Shown here: positions 17,023 to 26,511 of the stretch, one piece after another
How positions within the stretch are numbered: position 1 is the stretch's first letter
Layout: each line of letters begins with the position of its first letter
Source: Blastocatellia bacterium AA13
GTDB taxonomy: Bacteria > Acidobacteriota > Blastocatellia > UBA7656
DNA length: 64,000 nt
NCBI GenBank assembly: GCA_003222245.1
Contig: QHVH01000003.1
Location: forward strand, 239,830-303,829
Direction: 5' to 3'
The notes under the pieces: model-generated
Database searches by the model: none
Told to the model about the DNA's origin: nothing
The model's input: only the letters and a program-made list of their open reading frames with translations
Position numbers and translations under genes: made by a program

Positions 17023-20000
17023 ATGAAAAACGCCGCCTTTTCTTGCCGATCCTGGAACCAATTGATTCGCGCGAGCCTTCTTCCGCTTACGGTGATTTTA
17101 CTGATGACCGCGCTTCCTCCGGCGCGGGCGCAGGACGGAAATAATAACTTCGGGGCTCAAATCCTGAATAAGGTAAAATCGCGAGCGATAGGGCCGGCGA
17201 TCATGGGAGGCCGAATAGATGATTTCGCGGTAGTCGAAAGCAATCCGAGCATCATCTATGTCGGCGCTGCGACCGGAGGCGTTTGGAAAACAATTAACGG
17301 CGGCATTACCTGGGACTCGATCTTCGACGAGGCCGGTTCTATTTCGGTCGGAGACGTGGCTATCGCGCCTTCGGACCCGAACGTCATCTGGGTCGGCACA
17401 GGGGAGCCCAACAACCGCCAGAGCTCATCGTGGGGCGATGGCATCTACAAATCACTCGACGGCGGCAAGAGCTGGCAGAATATGGGCCTTCGAGACACGA
17501 AGCATATTGGACGGGTCTGCATCGACTCGCACGACCCAAATACGGTCTACGTAGCGGCCTGCGGACACCTATGGGGCCCGAACAAGGAACGCGGAGTATA
17601 TAAGACGACCGACGGCGGCAAGACCTGGAGCCAGTCTCTGTTCATCAACGAAGACACGGGGGTCATCGATATCGCCATAGACCCGCGGAGCCCGATGACC
17701 CTCTACGCGGCGGGATATCAGCGGAGGCGAACTCCGTGGGGCTTCAACGGAGGAGGACCCCACAGCGGCCTGTACAGAACCGTAGACGGCGGCGCCAACT
17801 GGAAGAAACTCACGGAGGGCTTGCCCGGCGGAATCACCGGACGAATCGGCATCGACATCTATCGCGGCAACCCGAATATAGTCTATGCGCTCATCGAGAA
17901 CGAAAAAGGCGGAGTGTTTCGATCGGAAGATCGAGGTGAAACGTGGAAGAAGATGAGCGATACGAACCATCGGCCGATGTACTACAGCCAGATTCGCATA
18001 GACCCGAACAACGATCAGCGCATCTGGTTTTGCGGAGCCCCGATGTTTTATTCGGAAGACGGCGGCAGAACTTTCAACTCGGATTTAGTCACAAGGATTC
18101 ACGGAGACTATCACGCCCTCTGGATCGATCCGGCCAACTCAAATCACATGCTCGCAGGCTCCGACGGAGGAATTCACATTTCTTATGACCGAGGCCGCTC
18201 GTGGGATTACGTAAACACGATACCTCTTGGTCAGTTTTACGAAATCAGCCTGGACAATCGAAAACCGTACTGGGTCTATGGCGGCCTTCAGGACAACGGA
18301 AGCTGGAGCGGACCCGCCGGCACGCTGACTCAGGCGGGCATCACCAACGACGACTGGATTCGCACCGGCGGCGGAGACGGCTTCTACAGCCAGGTCGACC
18401 CCGCCGATCCCGACACCATCTATGTAGAATCCCAAAACGGCAATGTATCCAGACTCGAAATGAAGACCGGCGAACGCCGAAACATAAGACCGGAGCCCCG
18501 CTCAACAGAGAAGGCGTATCGATTCGACTGGAACTCCCCAATCGTCATTTCGACCTTCAATCACCAAACGATTTATTTCGGCGGGAATCGCGTTTTCAGA
18601 TCCACCGATCGCGGAGACTCGTGGACCGCCGGCGCCGATCTGACAAAAGATCAGGATCGCGAGAAGCTCCCGATCATGGGGGCCCTGCCCGACAAGAACA
18701 TGCTCTCTCGACACGACGGCCAGGAGACGTTCGCTCAGGTAGTGACGCTGGCGGAATCGCCGATCAAGGAGGGCTTGCTATACGCAGGAACCGACGACGG
18801 AAACCTGCATGTTTCTCGCGACAGCGGAGCGACCTGGAAGAATCTGACCGGCAAAGTCCCGTCGGTCCCGGCAAACACCTATGTCAGTCGCGTAGTTCCT
18901 TCGCGTTTCGCGGAGGGCGCGGTATACGTCACGTTCGACGGTCATCGCTCGGACGATTACAATTCATATCTCTTCGTGAGCACGGATTTCGGCGAGACCT
19001 GGAAGTCGATCAAGAGCGATCTTCCAAGCGGCGTCACCGCGCGCGTTATCCGCGAACACCCGCGCAATCAAAACCTGTTGTTTCTCGGAACGGAGTTTGG
19101 AGCATTCGTCTCTTTCGACAAGGGAGGCCGCTGGAGCAAGATCAAAGGCGCCTTTCCGCCAGTGCGCGTCGACGATATTCAGATTCACGGACGCGAGAAT
19201 GATCTGGTGCTGGCCACGCACGGCCGCTCCATTTGGGTATTGGACGACATAACTCCGCTCGAACAGGCTTCAGGAGCAGTCGCGTCGTCGGATTTGACCT
19301 TGTTCGACATAAGGCCTGCGACGGAGTTTCGAATCTACAACAGCAAGGGCAATATCGGACACAAGTGGTTCGCGGCGGACAATCCGGCTTATGGAGCCGG
19401 CCTGCATTACTACCTGAAATCCGCGCAGAGGGACGCGGTGAAGATCAGAGTCACCGATAAAAGCGGCAAGCTTGTTCGGGAGCTTGACGGTCCCAAGGAC
19501 GCGGGTTTGAACTTCGTCGACTGGGATCTCAGATACACGGCGCCGGTCACCGGATCGGGAGGCGGAGGGGGCGGTTTCTTCGGCGCGCCGCGCGGGCCGA
19601 GAGTGTCTCCGGGCGACTACACAGTGACAATAAGCGCGGGCGGAAAACAGGCATCGAAATCTGTTCGAGTCGAGGAGGATCCTCGCATTCAGATTTCACC
19701 GGGTGACCGGGCCCGGCTTGATGATGCGGTGATGAAAGTATACGAGCTGCAAAAGTCGGCCGACTCTTTGCGTGGGTCGGTGGAATCGCTTCGATCCCAG
19801 CTCAAGTCTCTCGACGCGGAACTCAAGAAGGCTCCCAATGTTTCCGACGCTGCCAGAGCGGCCTTGAAATCGCTAACCGACAAAGTCGACGATCTCCAGC
19901 GGAAGACGGTCGCTTCAGCCGATCAATCCGGAGGAGCCGGCCCTGCGCTTCCGGATGCGCCCCGACCTGTCGTTGGCCGACTCGGGCAACTTTCGGGTTC

Positions 20001-20193
20001 GCTCGATTCGTACACGGCGCCTCCGACGCCTTCGCAATCCGAAAGGATCGGAGAGCTGACCAGCGAGCTGAAATCGCTAGTCGATCAACTCAACAAACTG
20101 CTTGATGAGGATGTAGCGAGCGTAAACAGAACGCTGCGCGAAAGTGGAGTTCAGTTCCTGAATCCGGGTCAGCGGCTCGCGCCGCCAAAATAG
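17023..20193 (+). CDS. Secreted VPS10/sortilin-like BNR-repeat protein
   Basis: 1056 residues. A signal peptide (residues 1-36, ending PPARAQ) is followed by at least eight BNR/Asp-box repeats, for example GVWKTINGGITWDS, GIYKSLDGGKSWQN, GVYKTTDGGKTWSQ, GLYRTVDGGANWKK and GVFRSEDRGETWKK, giving one or two beta-propellers as in sortilin (VPS10) proteins. Then come an Ig-like region (about 790-880) with a poly-Gly stretch, and a C-terminal coiled coil (about 900-1045). Members are abundant in Acidobacteriota and often called glycosyl hydrolases, but no catalytic residues are visible and enzymatic activity is unproven. Confidence 0.92.
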   Translation: MKNAAFSCRSWNQLIRASLLPLTVILLMTALPPARAQDGNNNFGAQILNKVKSRAIGPAIMGGRIDDFAVVESNPSIIYVGAATGGVWKTINGGITWDSIFDEAGSISVGDVAIAPSDPNVIWVGTGEPNNRQSSSWGDGIYKSLDGGKSWQNMGLRDTKHIGRVCIDSHDPNTVYVAACGHLWGPNKERGVYKTTDGGKTWSQSLFINEDTGVIDIAIDPRSPMTLYAAGYQRRRTPWGFNGGGPHSGLYRTVDGGANWKKLTEGLPGGITGRIGIDIYRGNPNIVYALIENEKGGVFRSEDRGETWKKMSDTNHRPMYYSQIRIDPNNDQRIWFCGAPMFYSEDGGRTFNSDLVTRIHGDYHALWIDPANSNHMLAGSDGGIHISYDRGRSWDYVNTIPLGQFYEISLDNRKPYWVYGGLQDNGSWSGPAGTLTQAGITNDDWIRTGGGDGFYSQVDPADPDTIYVESQNGNVSRLEMKTGERRNIRPEPRSTEKAYRFDWNSPIVISTFNHQTIYFGGNRVFRSTDRGDSWTAGADLTKDQDREKLPIMGALPDKNMLSRHDGQETFAQVVTLAESPIKEGLLYAGTDDGNLHVSRDSGATWKNLTGKVPSVPANTYVSRVVPSRFAEGAVYVTFDGHRSDDYNSYLFVSTDFGETWKSIKSDLPSGVTARVIREHPRNQNLLFLGTEFGAFVSFDKGGRWSKIKGAFPPVRVDDIQIHGRENDLVLATHGRSIWVLDDITPLEQASGAVASSDLTLFDIRPATEFRIYNSKGNIGHKWFAADNPAYGAGLHYYLKSAQRDAVKIRVTDKSGKLVRELDGPKDAGLNFVDWDLRYTAPVTGSGGGGGGFFGAPRGPRVSPGDYTVTISAGGKQASKSVRVEEDPRIQISPGDRARLDDAVMKVYELQKSADSLRGSVESLRSQLKSLDAELKKAPNVSDAARAALKSLTDKVDDLQRKTVASADQSGGAGPALPDAPRPVVGRLGQLSGSLDSYTAPPTPSQSERIGELTSELKSLVDQLNKLLDEDVASVNRTLRESGVQFLNPGQRLAPPK

Positions 20194-20367
20194 TCGGCGG
20201 GCGTTCGCAGCCGCCGGGAAATCAAGCTTGCTCGCATTATTTCCGATGGCAATAATCGGGCTCGGCTCGCCCTACCTTAGATTTGTCTACATCGCTCGAA
20301 ACTGATACAAACCCACTGGCGTGATGCCCCTGTCACTTCAGCGACCTGCGCTTAGCCAGGAGAGTGA

Positions 20368-23277
20368 ATGGAAGAAATCTTCTACGGAATGCTGGCGCTC
20401 GCGGCGCTTGCGATACCGGTTATATTTCTCGTCCTGATAATCGTCTACATCAGCAAGACAAATGCGCTTTCACGACAGGTTCAAGCGCTCGAATGGAAGG
20501 TCAACGGTCTCAATGAAGCCCTGAAACATTCCGGCTCGATGCCGGCTCGAGAACAGTCCGCGGATCAACTCCAGGCAGATCCGGGTAAATCCCAAGCTCC
20601 CGGATTCTCGGGCATAAGACCGCCTACAATTCCACCGGCGCCCTATTCAATTCCGCCTCCTCCATCGCGTGCTCAGGAACCCGTTCCCAGACCGCCGATC
20701 ATTCAGCAGTCGCCCCCTCAAGCTCAACACCCTTCAATCTCAGCCCCACCGCCGCCGTCGGCGCGCGTCGACCAGATCAGCTTCACCGAGCGAGACAGAG
20801 CCGCTTCGTTTGAACCAAAGAAACCAGCCCGATCGAGGCGCGAGTGGGAAGCGCTTATTGGCGGAAGGCTGATGAACTGGATTGGGGCGGTCGCGCTTGT
20901 GATCGGCTTTGGTTCTTTCCTTCTATATGCCTTTCAACGCAACCTCATACCGCCGTGGGGCAGGGTAGGAATCGGATATGCGGCGGGGATTGGATTGCTC
21001 GCACTGGCTTCGCGATTTCACAAGAGGGGATTGTCGAAATTCGCGCAGGGCCTGTTGGGCGCGGGAATTTCGATCCTGTACCTTTCGGCATACGCGACCT
21101 TCAATCTGTATGCGCTCGTCACTCAAATAGTCGCATTCCTGATAATGGCGGCGATAACCGCGCTGACATTCATCATCGGCATCAAATACAACTCACTGGC
21201 GGTTGTGTTTCTTGGCTGGCTTGGAGGCTTTCTGACTCCTCGCCTTCTCAGCACGGGAACGGCTAACGAGACCGGGCTTTTCTCTTACATAGCGCTTTTG
21301 GATGTGGGCTTGATCGCCATTCTGATCGTGAAGGACAGATGGGTGGTGCTGGAGCCGCTCACGCTTGGAGCGACCTATGTTTATTACATTCTCTGGTACT
21401 CGCGCTTTTACCGGGAGCTCGATCTGCCGATAACGGTCATATTCTTGACCGTATTTTGGGTGCTTTTCTATGCACTGGACGTCTCGCGAACAGTCAGACC
21501 CGCGAAGTCATTCCAGGAAGTCCGCCAGATCACGGGCGCCTTTAACGGAGTCCTCTACTACACCGGAATGTACTCGATCATTAATCCACTACATCACGAA
21601 TTGATGGGATGGATTACCGCGACGATAGGAGTGGTCTATCTGCTGACGGCGCTGGCTGCTCGCCGGGTTACCGGAAACGATCCTCTTGCGTTCGCTCGCA
21701 ACGTTCTGACCGCCGTCGTGTTGATGGTTCTGGCTACGACTATAGAGTTCACGGGCTTCAAGACCGTATTCTTCTGGTCGCTTGAAGCGGCGGTTCTGGT
21801 TTGGTGCGGATTACATTGGGATTTGAAATATGTCTGGCGTTCGGGGCTGGCATTGTTTGCGCTCGCGCTGGGCAAACTCATTCTGACCGACGGCGCTTTT
21901 TCATTAGAACCCGAAACACGGTTTAGGTTGCTATGGAATAGCCGCGCGCTCGCATTCGCGGCCTTGGCGGGATCGATCGGATTCAGCGCTCATCTTTTCG
22001 CTCGCGCGGGACACAACAGGATTCGCTCGATTCTTCACCACGTCTGGGGTGTCATCGTTTTTGCGCTGGTGACTGTCGAAACTGACGATCAGTTCAAACA
22101 CGTGATTGCTAATTCGAGGGAAGGAAGCACGGAGGGCTTGAGATTTATCCAGTCGATGACGATGCCCCTTGTGTGGGTTGCGTATTCGCTGCCGATGGTA
22201 TGGGCCGGTCTAAAGACGCGAGCTCAAGCCGTGGTCAATTGCGGGCTGGCGGCGGCAGGTCTCGCCGTATTGTTCGGCTTGACGCGCGGACTCGCCTTCG
22301 AGCCGATCCAGAACTTCTCGTTGCTGATCAATTATCGGGCAGGCGCGCTCTTGATCATTATGGCGGCTCTCGCTACACAGGGAATATGGCTCGCCGCGAG
22401 AGATCAGGACGAGAAGTGGATCAGGCAGGTCATTGGTGTAATTCTAGCGGCGTTGTGTATCTGCCTCTTCGAGTTGTGCACGGCGGAGACTCACGATCAA
22501 TTTCGATTCCTGAAGAATGGAGCGACGCCTGAAACCGCGAGTGCTCTTTCCTTCACTGAAGCTATGACGCTCGTCGTAGTATGGACGGCTTACTCGGCGC
22601 CTCTCGTCTGGGCAGGACTGAGAAAGAAGCTGATGCCGGTCTTCGTCATTGGAATGATGGCCGCGGGTCTTGTGGTCGTGTTCGGCGGCATCGAGGGGTT
22701 TTCGTTCGTGCCCATCGAGCGGTTTACACTCATAGCGAATCAAAGACTCGCGGCCCTAGTTCTGGCAATCGCGGGCCTGATCGTCATTGAGCACCTGTTG
22801 CGGCGCGAGCGTGAAGGGTATGGGTGGGCCGGAAGGCTGCTGCCCATGATGCGAACGGTCATTCCATTGTTGATTCTTATTTTGGCCACATCGGAAACAA
22901 AGGACTACTTCGACAGGGAAATCGCGCGGTTGTCGGGTGGCTTGCCTGGCAATTCGGCCGCCCTGACCAGCCTCTTCAACTTGAAGCAGATGATGCTGTC
23001 GCTCGTTTGGCTGGTGTACTCGATCTTCGTTATTTTTTATGGAATATGGCGCCGGCTGGCCTCCGTCCGGACTCTGGCTATCGTCATCTTCGGCGTGAGC
23101 ATCCTGAAGATTTTCTTTTACGATCTCAGGTTCCTCGAAACGCTCTATAGGATTTTTTCTTTTATGGGCCTCGGGGTAATAATGTTGATCGTCTCTTATG
23201 TCTACAACAGGTTCAAGGATTTTATCTTTCCGCCCTCAACGGAGACTGAGCCGCCTTTACCGGCGAGCGCGGAGTGA
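20368..23277 (+). CDS. DUF2339 polytopic membrane protein
   Basis: 969 residues, ATG preceded by AGGAGA. An N-terminal membrane helix (8-28), a short coiled coil and a Pro-rich linker (about 65-135) lead to some 25 or more hydrophobic segments covering the rest. Typical DUF2339 phrases are present: GGRLMNWIGAVALVIGFGSFL, FLGWLGGFLTPRLL, FYDLRFLETLYRI and a C-terminal VSYVYNRFKD. The family occurs in many phyla and its function is unknown. radC starts 13 bases downstream, suggesting one transcript. Confidence 0.92.
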   Translation: MEEIFYGMLALAALAIPVIFLVLIIVYISKTNALSRQVQALEWKVNGLNEALKHSGSMPAREQSADQLQADPGKSQAPGFSGIRPPTIPPAPYSIPPPPSRAQEPVPRPPIIQQSPPQAQHPSISAPPPPSARVDQISFTERDRAASFEPKKPARSRREWEALIGGRLMNWIGAVALVIGFGSFLLYAFQRNLIPPWGRVGIGYAAGIGLLALASRFHKRGLSKFAQGLLGAGISILYLSAYATFNLYALVTQIVAFLIMAAITALTFIIGIKYNSLAVVFLGWLGGFLTPRLLSTGTANETGLFSYIALLDVGLIAILIVKDRWVVLEPLTLGATYVYYILWYSRFYRELDLPITVIFLTVFWVLFYALDVSRTVRPAKSFQEVRQITGAFNGVLYYTGMYSIINPLHHELMGWITATIGVVYLLTALAARRVTGNDPLAFARNVLTAVVLMVLATTIEFTGFKTVFFWSLEAAVLVWCGLHWDLKYVWRSGLALFALALGKLILTDGAFSLEPETRFRLLWNSRALAFAALAGSIGFSAHLFARAGHNRIRSILHHVWGVIVFALVTVETDDQFKHVIANSREGSTEGLRFIQSMTMPLVWVAYSLPMVWAGLKTRAQAVVNCGLAAAGLAVLFGLTRGLAFEPIQNFSLLINYRAGALLIIMAALATQGIWLAARDQDEKWIRQVIGVILAALCICLFELCTAETHDQFRFLKNGATPETASALSFTEAMTLVVVWTAYSAPLVWAGLRKKLMPVFVIGMMAAGLVVVFGGIEGFSFVPIERFTLIANQRLAALVLAIAGLIVIEHLLRREREGYGWAGRLLPMMRTVIPLLILILATSETKDYFDREIARLSGGLPGNSAALTSLFNLKQMMLSLVWLVYSIFVIFYGIWRRLASVRTLAIVIFGVSILKIFFYDLRFLETLYRIFSFMGLGVIMLIVSYVYNRFKDFIFPPSTETEPPLPASAE

Positions 23278-23290
23278 CGGAGCGCCGTAG

Positions 23291-23977
23291 ATGGATGACA
23301 AGCCGCACTATATCGAACATCGCAAACGTCTGAGAGAACGGTTCATTCGCGCCGGACCGGATGGGCTCCAGGATTATGAACTGCTGGAGCTCTTGCTCAC
23401 ATATGCAATCCCCCGAGTCGACGTTAAGCCCGTGGCAAAGAGTCTGCTGAAACGACACGGCGGCCTGGCCGGAGTGCTCGATGCTCCGCAAAACGAGCTT
23501 GAATCAGAGCCAGGGCTCGGAACGGCATCCGCTGTTCTGATCAGGCTTATAAAAGAAATGTGCTCCGCCTATCTCAAAGAAGGCGCGTCTCAGCGCGACG
23601 TGCTTTCGTCTCCAGAGGCCGTTGTCAACTTCGCTCGCGCACAAATAGCCGGACTTCCGCACGAAGCCTTCATGGTCATTTTTCTCAACACCAAGAATGA
23701 GATGATCGACAGCGAGATCGTGCAGGAGGGAACAGTCGATCGCGCGACAGTCTATCCGAGGCGCGTCATAGAAGCGGCGCTCTCGCGCCATGCGTCGAGC
23801 CTGATTCTGGTTCATAACCACCCGAGCGGCCATCCTGATCCGTCCGCCGAAGATAAGGTCCTGACGCGCACTATCCTTGAAGCCGCGCGAACGATGGATA
23901 TACGGGTGCTCGATCATATTATCGTCGGCCGGCGTGGACACTTCAGCTTCGCGGAAAACAGGTTGATGGGAAGCTGA
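23291..23977 (+). CDS. radC: RadC family JAB/MPN protein
   Basis: 228 residues, complete. An N-terminal helix-hairpin-helix region (LDAPQNELESEPGLGTASA, about 63-82) precedes the MPN/JAMM domain with metal site HNHPSG (H175, H177) and D188, and Glu125 upstream. Named DNA repair protein, but a repair role of RadC is disputed; the fold predicts a metal-dependent hydrolase acting on nucleic acid or isopeptide bonds. It follows DUF2339 by 13 bases. Confidence 0.95.
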   Translation: MDDKPHYIEHRKRLRERFIRAGPDGLQDYELLELLLTYAIPRVDVKPVAKSLLKRHGGLAGVLDAPQNELESEPGLGTASAVLIRLIKEMCSAYLKEGASQRDVLSSPEAVVNFARAQIAGLPHEAFMVIFLNTKNEMIDSEIVQEGTVDRATVYPRRVIEAALSRHASSLILVHNHPSGHPDPSAEDKVLTRTILEAARTMDIRVLDHIIVGRRGHFSFAENRLMGS

Positions 23978-24040
23978 GCTTGGGGTTTGCTCCGCGGTCT
24001 GGTTTATAATTCCGCCATCGCTTGCTTTGAGGTACGGCTT

Positions 24041-25042
24041 ATGAAGATCAGAGTGCTGGTTGCGGCCGCGATCACGCTCGCGGCTGCCGTCGCCGCCCAG
24101 GCGCAAAATAACGTAATTCGCGGGAAGGTCCGTTCCATAAAAGGCGCCACCGTGAACAACGCCATAGTCGAGCTGAAAATCGGCGGCGGCGCGATGATCG
24201 GCCAAACCGTGACTCGTAACGACGGCGACTTCGCATTCGGCGGTTTATCGGCGGGAGACTTCGAAATATCGGTGACCGTCGCCGGTTACGAACCCGCGGT
24301 AGAGATGGTTACTTTTCGGTTGCCGCCCGGCATGTCAACGATCGAAACCGTCCAGTTAGAAATACTGATCAAACCAAAACCCGAAGCGACTCCGCTCGCG
24401 CCGCCCGGAACGAATTTCGTGCAAGACGTGCCGAAGCCCGCGCGCGCCGCATACGAAAAAGCGATGTCCAGAATCAAGGACGGAAAGCCGGATGAAGCCG
24501 TCGCTTTGCTTCGAGAGGCCATCGGAACATATAACGATTACTTCGGAGCTCACGTTGCCCTTGCCGCTGAGATGTTACGAGCGGGCAAATACGACGAGGC
24601 TCTCCAGTCACTCGAACGCGCTCGCCAGATTAATGACCGCGAAGGCGCGGTCTATTATTTATTCGGAATGGTGATGCTGAAGCAGCAGAAATTCGCCGTG
24701 GCCGAATACGCTTTTCGTGAAGCCTCGAAGCTCAGCGCGACAAGCCCGTCGGCTCACTTCTATCGAGGCGTGGCCCTGGTCGAGTTATCCACGCGAACAA
24801 ACGATCGAAAACAAACGGCTACTGATCTGGCGGACGCTGAACGCGAGTTTCTCAAAGCGAAAGAACTGAGCGACGGTCGGCTTAGCGACATCCACCTTCA
24901 ACTCGCGCGGGTGTACGAGCGCCGAGGCGAGAAAGAAAAAGCCGCCGCCGAGTTGGACGCTTATATCAAAGCCGAGCCAAACAACAAAAATCTCACGCTA
25001 ATCAAAGAAGAAATAACCAAACTCCGCGGCCCCAAGAAATAA
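24041..25042 (+). CDS. Secreted TPR protein with carboxypeptidase-regulatory-like domain
   Basis: 333 residues from ATG 24041, chosen for the GAGGT site upstream and the signal peptide that follows (ITLAAAVAAQAQ). Residues 24-110 form a CarboxypepD_reg-like beta-sandwich (IRGKVRSIKGATVNNAIVEL, FAFGGLSAGDFEISV), then a linker and about five TPR-type helical pairs (PDEAVALLREAI, YDEALQSLERA, FAVAEYAFREA). It probably works as a periplasmic scaffold. A TATAAT box at 24005-24010 may give it its own promoter just after radC. Confidence 0.88.
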   Translation: MKIRVLVAAAITLAAAVAAQAQNNVIRGKVRSIKGATVNNAIVELKIGGGAMIGQTVTRNDGDFAFGGLSAGDFEISVTVAGYEPAVEMVTFRLPPGMSTIETVQLEILIKPKPEATPLAPPGTNFVQDVPKPARAAYEKAMSRIKDGKPDEAVALLREAIGTYNDYFGAHVALAAEMLRAGKYDEALQSLERARQINDREGAVYYLFGMVMLKQQKFAVAEYAFREASKLSATSPSAHFYRGVALVELSTRTNDRKQTATDLADAEREFLKAKELSDGRLSDIHLQLARVYERRGEKEKAAAELDAYIKAEPNNKNLTLIKEEITKLRGPKK

Positions 25043-25239
25043 TTCGCCCGCGGCCCTTCGCCTTAAATGACGCGCGATGTTTCTTCACTCGCATCCACGC
25101 TCAACCGCGCGCGTTCCGCCCAAATTGGTCCCGTGTAATGTGCCGGCGTGAAGCATAACTTCATCCACCATTACTAGATTATTGTGCGAGATTGGCGCGC
25201 GTGATAGGTTAAGAGACTGCCTGAAAGAGAGATCGTTTA

Positions 25240-26094
25240 ATGAAGGTTACTACGGGAGTAATTGCCGCGGCCGGGTCTGGAACCCGGATGTTGCCTATCA
25301 CGTTTAGCTATCCAAAAGAACTCCTGCCGATAATAAATAAACCGGCGATTCATCTCATCATCGAAGACTTTATCGACTCAGGCCTGAACCGCATCATCAT
25401 AGTGACGGGCGAGAACTCCGAGCATCTCAAACGCAATTACGAACCAGCCAGCCCGCCTACACGCGGCATCCACAAACCGCTCGATGAATTTTTCGATCGG
25501 CTCTCTCAGGCGGAAATTATCATAGTCGAACAAGAAGGCCCCTACGGAAACGGGACGCCGTTGATGACGGCTCAGCCTCACCTACCGGCCGACGAAGCGT
25601 TCATATACGCATACGGCGACGATCTAATTAAGTCAAAAACGCCGTTCGCGTTGCGCCTCATCGAGAAGCACAACCGAACCGGCGCGCTCGCTATCGGTAC
25701 TCAGGAGGTGCCGTGGGAAGAGGTCGTCAAGTACGGCATCGCTCAGATCAAGCCCGGCAGCGCCGATCTCGAACTGGCTGACGTAGTGGAAAAACCATCT
25801 CCGGCCGAAGCTTCTTCCAATCTCGCGATGTTCGGCCGATTCCTGCTCTCACAAGAGATAATCCAGATCCTGAAGGAGACGCCGCTCGGCCGCTCAAACG
25901 AACTCTGGCTGACGGATGCAATCCGCGAATACATCAGACGAGGCGGCCGAGTTGTTACCGAGAGCGTGAAAGGCCAGTGGCTCACGATCGGCGATCCGGT
26001 CAATTACCTCAAGACGGTTAATGAGTACGCCTTGTCCGATCCTGAAATTCGCCGCGCGCTCGCGCCGCGACTGCGGGAACTGCTCGATGAGTAA
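25240..26094 (+). CDS. galU: UTP-glucose-1-phosphate uridylyltransferase (GalU type)
   Basis: 284 residues. The nucleotide-binding signature AAGSGTRMLPIT with PKELLPIINKP lies at residues 10-33. YAYGDDL is the metal-binding Asp motif, and EVVKYGIAQI and DVVEKPSP follow as in GalU. It makes UDP-glucose from UTP and glucose-1-phosphate for cell-envelope sugars. The stretch GRSNELWLTDAI near residue 215 is typical. It stands alone; a related NDP-sugar pyrophosphorylase is possible but less likely. Confidence 0.92.
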   Translation: MKVTTGVIAAAGSGTRMLPITFSYPKELLPIINKPAIHLIIEDFIDSGLNRIIIVTGENSEHLKRNYEPASPPTRGIHKPLDEFFDRLSQAEIIIVEQEGPYGNGTPLMTAQPHLPADEAFIYAYGDDLIKSKTPFALRLIEKHNRTGALAIGTQEVPWEEVVKYGIAQIKPGSADLELADVVEKPSPAEASSNLAMFGRFLLSQEIIQILKETPLGRSNELWLTDAIREYIRRGGRVVTESVKGQWLTIGDPVNYLKTVNEYALSDPEIRRALAPRLRELLDE

Positions 26095-26511
26095 GCGGCC
26101 AGCTATTAGCTTTGAAATTTCGCACATTGAGTGCTGGGATCTATTCGCTCCTCGATTCCCCCGGAGAGTTACTTCGCCTTCTTCCCTTGCGTCGCTTATG
26201 CCCTGCACCGACACCAACCCGCCCGCTTTTGCCTCCGAAATATCCAAATTTCTGCGTTCTCGTTCGGGAATCAAATCCTCTCGCGCACCGGGGGCTGCGC
26301 TTCGCTGGCCCCCGGCTATTGACGCGTTCCCTGCAGGGACAATCGGGAAATGGCCATACTCCAATTATTCGCACCGGGGGCTGCGCTTCGCTGGCCCCCG
26401 GCTCATTGACGCGTTCCCTTTCAGGGGACAATCGGAAAATGGTCATACTCCAATTATTAGCACTAAGAATGGCAGAGCGGCCGATGGCTGATTTACCGCT
26501 GATCATCGACC
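26095..26511. other. Intergenic region between convergent genes, holding a hairpin repeat
   Basis: 417 bases between galU (plus) and the M18 peptidase (minus). The right half is two tandem copies of an approximately 86-base hairpin-rich unit. The left half (26095-26284) shows nothing recognisable. Confidence 0.5.
26285..26459. repeat. Two tandem copies of an ~86-bp hairpin-rich repeat (REP-like)
   Basis: Copy 1 is 26285-26370 and copy 2 is 26371-26459; they differ at a few positions and small indels. Each has a very strong stem CCGGGGGC/GCCCCCGG with a 12-base loop, then a second short hairpin (CCCTGCAGGG in copy 1, CCCTTTCAGGG in copy 2). The structure resembles REP elements mobilised by RAYT transposases. 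Its position between two converging gene ends would also let it stop transcription. Confidence 0.8.

Noticed and set aside
18201..19202. 333-codon open frame in a second phase of the VPS10-like gene
   Set aside because: Extremely Arg-rich, without a start signal; a shadow of the real BNR-repeat gene.
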